This document shows, piece by piece, positions 40,578-46,118 of a stretch of 64,000 bases of DNA. The stretch is from Kribbella sp. VKM Ac-2569 (lineage in GTDB: Bacteria; Actinomycetota; Actinomycetes; Propionibacteriales; Kribbellaceae). The stretch's first letter is position 1. Each line of letters starts with the position of its first letter. The stretch is from NCBI RefSeq assembly GCF_004216905.1, contig NZ_SGXJ01000001.1, positions 496,001-560,000 on the forward strand. Direction: 5' to 3'. The position numbers and the translations under genes are program-made. The notes below the pieces were generated by a model. The model was not told the DNA's origin and searched no databases. It saw nothing but the letters and a program-made list of their open reading frames with translations.

Positions 40578-41639
40578 TCAGCCCGGACGGACCGCGGTGT
40601 TGTACGGGTTCTCGTCGAGCGGGCTGATCTCGACGCTCTTGCCCGGACGGGGAGCGTGGACGATCCGGCCGTTGCCGAGGTAGATGCCGACGTGGCTGAT
40701 CGGGCTGAAGAAGAAGACCAGGTCGCCCGGCATGAGCTCGGACTTGCTGACCCGGCGGCCCTCGCTGGCCTGCGCCTTCGACGAGTGCGAGAGGGAAACG
40801 CCGGCCTTGCCCCAGGCGTACATGGTCAGGCCCGAGCAGTCGTACGAGTTGGGACCTGCGGCGCCCCAGACGTAGGAGTCACCGAGCTGGGACAGGGCGG
40901 CGTTGATCGCGATCTTCGCGCGGCCGCTGGCCGGAACGTTCGGGAGGTCCTTGTCGTCGCCGGTCCGGTCGCCGTCGCGGGTCGGGCGCTGCTTGCGCGC
41001 CTCCTCCGCCTCCTTGGCGTTCTCTTCCTCGATCCGCTTCCGCTCGGCATCGCTGAGCTTGTCGAGGACCTTCTCGGCGGCGTCGAGCTTGGACTGGAGC
41101 TGATTCTTGAGCGCGTCCTGCTTGGCCTGCACGGCCTGCAGCGCGGCCAGCTCGGTCTGTTCGCTCGCCTGCAGGTCGGTCAGCTTGCCCTGCGCGACCT
41201 GGAAGCGACGCAGTGCCGAGTTCTGCTGGCCGGCGAAGGCCTGGGCGGTGGACGCCTGGCTGAGGAACTGGTCCGGGTTGCTCGACAGCAGCAGCTGCGC
41301 CGTCGTGGAGATGCCCGAGGTCTGGTAGCCGGCCACCGCGAGCGAGCCGATCTGCCGCTTCACCGAGTCCACCTGGGCCTGCTGCTTGGCGATACCGGCC
41401 TGCAGGGCCTTCACCCGGGCGGACGACGCGGTGATCTGCCCGCGCAGGTCGTTGGCCGACTCACCCGCCTCTTCGGCCTGGTGCTGGAGCGTGGCGATCT
41501 GCTGCTTCGCCTGCTCCAGAGTGGGCTTCGGGTCGGCGTCCGCCGCTCCCTGGATGAAGATCACTCCCGCGACGACAGCGGTGCTGGTGATGGCGGCGAG
41601 GGCGATTCCCCTGGTGCGGTTGATGCGTCCGATGGACAC
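40578..41639 (-). CDS. Secreted NlpC/P60 peptidoglycan endopeptidase with coiled-coil (Rv2190c/RipA-like)
   Basis: The 353-residue exported protein has a signal peptide (GIALAAITSTAVVAGVIFIQGAADAD), a long coiled coil (about residues 35-200, many Gln, Ala, Leu and Lys), a charged linker and the C-terminal NlpC/P60 domain. The triad is Cys in NSYDCSGLTMYAW, His in ISHVGIYLG and His in RIVHAPRPG. It cuts stem peptides of peptidoglycan in cell division or growth. GTG 41639 was chosen to match the signal peptide; the ribosome site GAGGAAGGGA lies unusually far away (12-20 nt). Promoter and leader features are listed separately. Confidence 0.88.
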   Translation of the reverse strand: MSIGRINRTRGIALAAITSTAVVAGVIFIQGAADADPKPTLEQAKQQIATLQHQAEEAGESANDLRGQITASSARVKALQAGIAKQQAQVDSVKRQIGSLAVAGYQTSGISTTAQLLLSSNPDQFLSQASTAQAFAGQQNSALRRFQVAQGKLTDLQASEQTELAALQAVQAKQDALKNQLQSKLDAAEKVLDKLSDAERKRIEEENAKEAEEARKQRPTRDGDRTGDDKDLPNVPASGRAKIAINAALSQLGDSYVWGAAGPNSYDCSGLTMYAWGKAGVSLSHSSKAQASEGRRVSKSELMPGDLVFFFSPISHVGIYLGNGRIVHAPRPGKSVEISPLDENPYNTAVRPG

Positions 41640-41690
41640 AGCCCGGTCGGTCCCTTCCTCTGCTCGCGCCGTCCCCGTTGACCAGGCTCT

Positions 41691-41710
41691 CCGTGGACAG
41701 CTGTCCACGG
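41691..41710. promoter_or_regulatory. 20-bp perfect palindrome in the NlpC/P60 leader
   Basis: CCGTGGACAG is followed immediately by its exact reverse complement. It lies 52 nt upstream of the GTG, inside the predicted leader. As DNA it is an operator-like site downstream of the promoter; as RNA it would form a stem with a minimal loop. Other leader stems occur at 41745-41765 (TCGGCCG/CGGCCGA) and 41711-41723 (GATCC/GGATC). Confidence 0.55.
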
Positions 41711-41787
41711 GATCCGCCGGATCACTCCCTCGGCTTGCCGCTGCCCGGTCGGCCGGAGCGGCCGACACCCTGAGGCAACGAGACGTA

Positions 41788-41817
41788 ACAGTAGTGACCG
41801 TTTCGTGACCAGTGCAA
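41788..41817 (-). promoter_or_regulatory. Promoter of the NlpC/P60 gene with GTCAC direct repeats (MtrA-box-like)
   Basis: On the leftward strand the -35 is TTGCAC (41817-41812), the spacer 18 nt and the -10 TACTGT (41793-41788). The spacer contains GTCAC-N6-GTCAC (plus-strand GTGAC at 41794-41798 and 41805-41809), with GTTAC close behind. Tandem GTnAC pentamers with an 11-bp period match what I recall for MtrA sites, and MtrA controls NlpC/P60 genes in related bacteria. Identity of the regulator is inference. Confidence 0.55.
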
Positions 41818-41853
41818 TTCGCCCCTCGGGTTTGATCGAAAATTAACGAAGGA

Positions 41854-42147
41854 TCAACCCGACCCAACGGCCGTTTCGTCTTCTCCGGCAGGCGATTCGG
41901 CAGCAATGTCCGGCTCGACACTACTGACCGCGTGCACGAGGCGCAGCGGTGGCACCAGGCCCGAGTCGGCGAGCGCGTCCAGGGCCGCCTTCTCGTCGTC
42001 GTCGATGCGCAGGCTGCCGGAGCGTTCCTCCGAGAATCCGAGCACTACCGTGACGACGCAGTCCTGGCAGCCGGGACCCTTCATCACACAAGCGTCGCAG
42101 TCGATCAGCACAACATCCTCCAAGTGGGGAAGCACCCGGACTTGCAT
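41854..42147 (-). CDS. Small protein with two CxxC motifs
   Basis: I do not recognise this 97-residue cytoplasmic protein. It begins MQVRVLPHLEDVVLIDCDACVMKGPGCQDC, with CDAC and CQDC pairs suited to bind zinc or iron. VVTVVLGFSEE follows, then a helical region LRIDDDEKAALDALADSGLVPPLRLVHAV. A longer frame from a TTG at 42183 exists; the ATG at 42147 was preferred but has no clear ribosome site. It lies just upstream of the NlpC/P60 promoter and downstream of the NYN gene, in the same direction as both. Confidence 0.65.
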   Translation of the reverse strand: MQVRVLPHLEDVVLIDCDACVMKGPGCQDCVVTVVLGFSEERSGSLRIDDDEKAALDALADSGLVPPLRLVHAVSSVEPDIAAESPAGEDETAVGSG

Positions 42148-42192
42148 CCGGCTGAGAAGGACGCTAGAGAACCCCGCCGACAATTTCTGTTG

Positions 42193-43500
42193 TCAGGTGC
42201 GTGCGATGCGTGCTGTCAGGCTGCTCGCGGACAGTGAGCGGGCGCCCAGCTGGATGATGCTGTCGGCAACCTCGCGGTCGGTGGAGACGACCACGACCGG
42301 GCGACCGGGGGGCTCGGCGCGGACCAGTTGCCGGATCACCTCGTCGGCGATCACTCCGGCGGGGCTGAACCGCACCCGCACACCACGCGGTGGATTCAGC
42401 TGCACCGGACCCGACAGCTCGGCGCCGTCGAACACCACAGTGACCTCGATCCGGCGTTGCGCGACCAGTGCGCCCAGAGCTGTGACGAGTCGCTGACGCT
42501 GCGAGTGCAACGGCGAGTTCGGCCAGGCGGTCTTCGTCACGTTGTAGCCGTCGATGATCAGGTGCACCTGGGGCAACGCCAGCAGTTCGTCGAACAACGC
42601 CGGGTCGTCCTCAGGCGCCGTACGTCCGATCGGGGCCGCCTCGGGCTCGGAGCCGGCCACGGTGTCCGCCGGGCGGAGCTCTCCCCCGGGCGGCAGCGCC
42701 AGTTCGCGGCGCAGGCCGCTCGCTGCCTCGAGCAACGTGTCGAGCAACAGCCGGGTGCGCGTCGACGCGAGCTCCCGCTCCTGTCCCGCCGTACGTCGGG
42801 CCGCGTGCTCGACCGCTTCCAGTTCGGTGATCCGCGTGCGGAGCTTGCGCAGCTCACGCTCGACTTCGGCCCGCGCCGCGTCGACCCGTTCGTCGGCGGT
42901 CTCGGCCTCCTTGGTGCGTTGCTCGACCTCGGTCTGCAGACCGGTGATCCGCTGCCGCGCCTCGTTGAGCTTGCGGCGGAGCGTGACGTTCTCGGCCTTG
43001 AGCTCGTTGACCTGTTCACGAAGCCGTTCGCGGACCTGCCGGGTCTCGGTGCGCGCTTGGTCGAGCTGGTCTGCGAGCCGGTTGACGGCTTCCTCGTCGG
43101 CGCGCGGATTCTCCACCGGGACCTGGGCGGCCGCGGCGATGTGCTGCTCCCAGTCGTCCGGGCGGAGCAGGTACGCGAGCGCGGCGACCTCGACCGGATC
43201 CGCGGCCGGTACGGCGATACCGTCGGCCACCGCATCACCGAGTTCCGGGTGCTCCCGCCGTACCTCGAAGGCGGCGAGCCGGCGGAAATGGTCGTCGGTC
43301 TCCAGGATCGGCCCGAGCACCGAGGCGGACAACTTCGCCCGCTTCGCCGGCGCGAAACTGGCGAACCGTCGCAGCGGCGCAGGGATGTCGGACGCGGGCA
43401 ACTGGCCGAGTGCGTGCGCGGCGAGGGTCAGGACGCGTTGCCGGACCGGTTCAGGCAAAGTCGTAGCGGCGGAGCTCGCGGCGGTGCCGGCCTCAGTCAC
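42193..43500 (-). CDS. NYN-domain (YacP-like) protein with central coiled coil
   Basis: The 435-residue protein has a helical N-terminal region (about 1-135) and a coiled coil of about 100 residues (VNELKAENVTLRRKLNEARQRITGLQTEVEQR and on). A Pro/Glu-rich linker leads to a C-terminal PIN-like NYN domain: VHLIIDGYNVTKTAWP with the first acidic ligand, IEVTVVFDGAEL and VVVVSTDREVADSI. YacP proteins are predicted ribonucleases acting in RNA turnover. GTG 43500 was chosen because TEAGTA...LPEPVRQRVLTLAAHAL is the usual start; a GTG at 43563 would lengthen it. It diverges from the nuclease fusion gene. Confidence 0.8.
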   Translation of the reverse strand: MTEAGTAASSAATTLPEPVRQRVLTLAAHALGQLPASDIPAPLRRFASFAPAKRAKLSASVLGPILETDDHFRRLAAFEVRREHPELGDAVADGIAVPAADPVEVAALAYLLRPDDWEQHIAAAAQVPVENPRADEEAVNRLADQLDQARTETRQVRERLREQVNELKAENVTLRRKLNEARQRITGLQTEVEQRTKEAETADERVDAARAEVERELRKLRTRITELEAVEHAARRTAGQERELASTRTRLLLDTLLEAASGLRRELALPPGGELRPADTVAGSEPEAAPIGRTAPEDDPALFDELLALPQVHLIIDGYNVTKTAWPNSPLHSQRQRLVTALGALVAQRRIEVTVVFDGAELSGPVQLNPPRGVRVRFSPAGVIADEVIRQLVRAEPPGRPVVVVSTDREVADSIIQLGARSLSASSLTARIART

Positions 43501-43683
43501 CGGTCCGCAGTCCGGCCGGAACGACGAGCTGGCAGCAGCTGCTGGGCCAGTGACGCAGACCACAGCGAGCGGGCTTCCGGCCCGGAATCGCAGTGATCGC
43601 CTGTGTACGCATATAGAGAGCCTAGTCGACTCGCAGGCGTGTCACCTGCGGAATTGTCGGTGGCGGCTCCTAGCGTCGTGACC

Positions 43684-45477
43684 ATGACCAGCCCAGGGCA
43701 TGCGACGGCCTCGGATCCTTTGCTGCCGATCCGCGGTGTGCAGCACAGCTTCGACGACCTGGGTACGCCGCTGCGCGACATCACGTTCTGCGTCGTCGAC
43801 CTGGAGACCACGGGCAATCCACCGGGCGAGGGCGGTATCACCGAGATCGGCGCGGTCAAGGTGCGCGCGGGCGAGGTGATCGGCGAGTTCCAGACGCTCG
43901 TGAACCCGTCGGAGACGATCCCGCCGTTCATCGCCGTATTGACCGGCATCACGAACGGGATGGTTGCCACGTCCCCCCGGATCGAGTCGGTGCTGCCCGC
44001 GTTCCTCGAGTTCGCAAAGGGCTGCGTGATGGTCGCGCACAACGCGCCGTTCGACATGGGCTTCCTGAAACACGAGAGCCTGGTGCACGGGTACGACTGG
44101 CCCGACTTCGCGGTCGTCGACACCGCGCTGCTGGCCCGCCGCGTGATCACCCCCGACGAGGCGCCGAACTGCAAACTCGGCACGCTGGCCAAGCTGTTCC
44201 GTACGACGACCACGCCGAACCACCGCGCACTGTCCGACGCCCGCGCCACCGTCGACGTGCTGCACGGGCTGTTCGAGCGGGTCGGGTCGTTGGGCGTGCA
44301 AACGGTGGAGGATCTGCAGACGTTCTCGTCCCGGGTCGCGCCGGCCGTCCGGGCCAAGCGCCACCTGGCCGAGTCGTTGCCGCACGCACCGGGTGTGTAC
44401 CTGTTCACCGACGACCGCGGCGAGGTGCTGTACGTCGGGAAGTCCAAGGACCTGCGCACGCGGGTCCGCTCGTACTTCACCGCCTCCGAGACCAGGAACC
44501 GGATCGGCGAGATGGTCGGCATCGCGACCGCCGTCCGCGGGATCGAGTGCGGGACGCCGCTGGAGGCCGAGGTACGGGAGCTGCGGCTGATCGCGGAGCA
44601 CAAACCGCGGTACAACCGGCGGTCCAAGTTCCCGGAGCGGCAGCACTGGCTGAAGGTCACGGTCGAACCGTTTCCGCGGTTGTCGCTGGTCAAACAGGTG
44701 CGTGACGACGACGCCGGGTATCTCGGGCCGTTCAGCTCGCGGAAGACGGCCGAGCGGGCGATGGCCGCGCTGCACGAGGCGTTCCCGATCCGGCAGTGCA
44801 CCGCGCGGATGTCCAAGCACCCGCAGTTGTCGCCGTGCGTGCTGGCCGAGATGGGCCGCTGCGTCGCGCCCTGCGACGGGCGGATCTCAATGGATTCGTA
44901 CGGCGAATTCGTCGAGGGGCTGCGCTCGGCGCTGACCGTGGACCCGACGCCCGTGGTGGACGCGCTCGACCGGCGGATCGACGTACTGTCCGCGGACGAG
45001 CGGTTCGAGGACGCCGCGGTCCATCGGGACCGGTTGAGCGCGTTCGTGCGGAGTTCGGCGCGGATGCAGCGGATGGCGTCGGTGACCGGGTGCGCCGAGA
45101 TCTGTGCCGCCAGGCGGACCGACGACGGCGGCTGGGAGTTGCACGTGATCCGTCGCGGCCGGCTGGCGGCGGCCGGGTTCAGCCCGCGCGGGACGGACCC
45201 GCGGCCGCATCTGGAGATGTTGCGCGCGTCGGCGGAGACGGTATTGCCCGGGATCGGGCCGGTCGCGGCGGCGTCGCCGGAGGAGATCGAGCTGATCCTG
45301 CGCTGGCTCGAGCTTCCCGGCATCCGCCTGGTCGAGATGGACGGCACCTGGACCTGCCCGGTCGGCGGCGCCGGGCGGCACCTCACGCGCCTCGACAACT
45401 CACACACCGACCACCACCAGCACCCCACCGAACGCCGCCGCAGCCTCCGCCCGCTCGGCCCTGCTCGGGTCAGTTAG
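43684..45477 (+). CDS. DEDDh 3'-5' exonuclease fused to UvrC/Cho-like GIY-YIG nuclease (Rv2191 type)
   Basis: The 597-residue fusion starts with a DnaQ-type exonuclease: Asp/Glu in CVVDLETTGN, Asp in HNAPFDMGFL, and His/Asp in HRALSDARAT (residues about 30-205). A GIY-YIG nuclease domain follows, with HAPGVYLFTDDRGEVLYVGKSKDLRTRVRSYF and Glu in GTPLEAEVRELRLI. UvrC-like downstream parts carry a Cys-containing region (CVLAEMGRCVAPCDG) and UVR-like helices. It probably repairs DNA by incision and trimming. The TAGCGT hexamer ends 7 nt before the ATG (leaderless). The last 20 residues are low complexity. Confidence 0.85.
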   Translation: MTSPGHATASDPLLPIRGVQHSFDDLGTPLRDITFCVVDLETTGNPPGEGGITEIGAVKVRAGEVIGEFQTLVNPSETIPPFIAVLTGITNGMVATSPRIESVLPAFLEFAKGCVMVAHNAPFDMGFLKHESLVHGYDWPDFAVVDTALLARRVITPDEAPNCKLGTLAKLFRTTTTPNHRALSDARATVDVLHGLFERVGSLGVQTVEDLQTFSSRVAPAVRAKRHLAESLPHAPGVYLFTDDRGEVLYVGKSKDLRTRVRSYFTASETRNRIGEMVGIATAVRGIECGTPLEAEVRELRLIAEHKPRYNRRSKFPERQHWLKVTVEPFPRLSLVKQVRDDDAGYLGPFSSRKTAERAMAALHEAFPIRQCTARMSKHPQLSPCVLAEMGRCVAPCDGRISMDSYGEFVEGLRSALTVDPTPVVDALDRRIDVLSADERFEDAAVHRDRLSAFVRSSARMQRMASVTGCAEICAARRTDDGGWELHVIRRGRLAAAGFSPRGTDPRPHLEMLRASAETVLPGIGPVAAASPEEIELILRWLELPGIRLVEMDGTWTCPVGGAGRHLTRLDNSHTDHHQHPTERRRSLRPLGPARVS

Positions 45478-45645
45478 GCCTCTATGAACTGGTAGTCGGC
45501 GCGGATCCGGCCGTCAGGGGCGAGCAGGAGAAGATCGATGCCGATGGCAAGTGCCTCTCCCCGCCGGGCGGGACCATCGCCCAGCGCAGCGTCACCAGGT
45601 CGCGGATCTCGGGTTCGAGGGCGTTGCGGCGGCTCGGCCGCACTA
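45474..45645 (-). pseudogene. Frameshifted C-terminal fragment of an NTF2/SnoaL-like gene
   Basis: On the leftward strand one frame gives EIRDLVTLRWAMVPPGGE. After a +2 shift near 45555 (GAGAGG region) the next frame gives ALAIGIDLLLLAPDGRIR then ADYQFIEA and TAA at 45474. The two pieces read as one NTF2-like C-terminus. No start or upstream half is present, so it is a decayed remnant. Its TAA overlaps the TAG of the nuclease gene (TTAG). Confidence 0.5.
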
Positions 45646-45697
45646 TGCTTCAGCCCGTTGAGGTGTGAGTTCTGGATGGGTGTTAGGAGAGGACGGC

Positions 45698-45985
45698 ATG
45701 GTCACCGCGATCGTGTTCATCAAGGCCGACGTCGCACGGATCCCTGAGGTCGCCGAGCAGGTGGCGGCCATCGACGGCGTCAGCGAGGTGTACTCCGTGA
45801 CCGGGGGGCTCGACCTGATCGCCCTCGTCCGGGTCGCGCGGCACGACGACCTGGCCACCGTCATCCCCGAGCACGTCAACCGGGTGCCGGGCGTGCTGAG
45901 CACCGAGACGCACATCGCGTTCCGCGCCTACTCGAGCCACGACCTGGAAGCGGCGTTCAGCCTGGGCGAGGAGAACGGGGTCTAG
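45698..45985 (+). CDS. Stand-alone Lrp/AsnC ligand-binding (RAM) domain protein
   Basis: The 95-residue protein is a RAM domain without HTH: MVTAIVFIKADVARIPEVAEQVAAIDGVSEVYSVTGGLDLIALVRVARHDDLATVIPEHVNRVPGVLSTETHIAF in continuous family order, broken here only by length. Such proteins form dimers or octamers and bind amino acids. They may associate with full Lrp regulators. It lies near trpD, consistent with Mycobacterium synteny, but regulation of trpD is not shown. AGGAGAGG lies about 6 nt before the ATG at 45698. Confidence 0.9.
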   Translation: MVTAIVFIKADVARIPEVAEQVAAIDGVSEVYSVTGGLDLIALVRVARHDDLATVIPEHVNRVPGVLSTETHIAFRAYSSHDLEAAFSLGEENGV

Positions 45986-46043
45986 GTCCTCAGGGACTGG
46001 ACTAACCGACCCGACTGACACGAGCTGAAGTTACGGTGAATAC

Positions 46044-46118
46044 ATGAACGTCCGTGGTCAGTTTCTTGCCGAGCAGGTCCGCGCCTCCGCGCCGGTGCCG
46101 AAGCGAGGACGCGGATGA
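46044..46118 (+). CDS. 24-codon leaderless ORF coupled to the DUF2510 gene
   Basis: TACGGT (46032-46037) ends 6 nt before ATG 46044. The ORF reads MNVRGQFLAEQVRASAPVPK then RGRG, and its TGA overlaps the DUF2510 ATG (ATGA at 46115-46118). The arginine-rich product has no known match. The position suggests leaderless initiation followed by translational coupling into the 989-residue gene. Expression is unproven. Confidence 0.5.
   Translation: MNVRGQFLAEQVRASAPVPKRGRG

Noticed and set aside
41640-41790. ydaO-type c-di-AMP riboswitch in the NlpC/P60 leader
   Set aside because: Such riboswitches occur before NlpC/P60 genes in actinobacteria and the leader length fits, but beyond GACAGCT I could not match the conserved core. 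A covariance-model search would decide.
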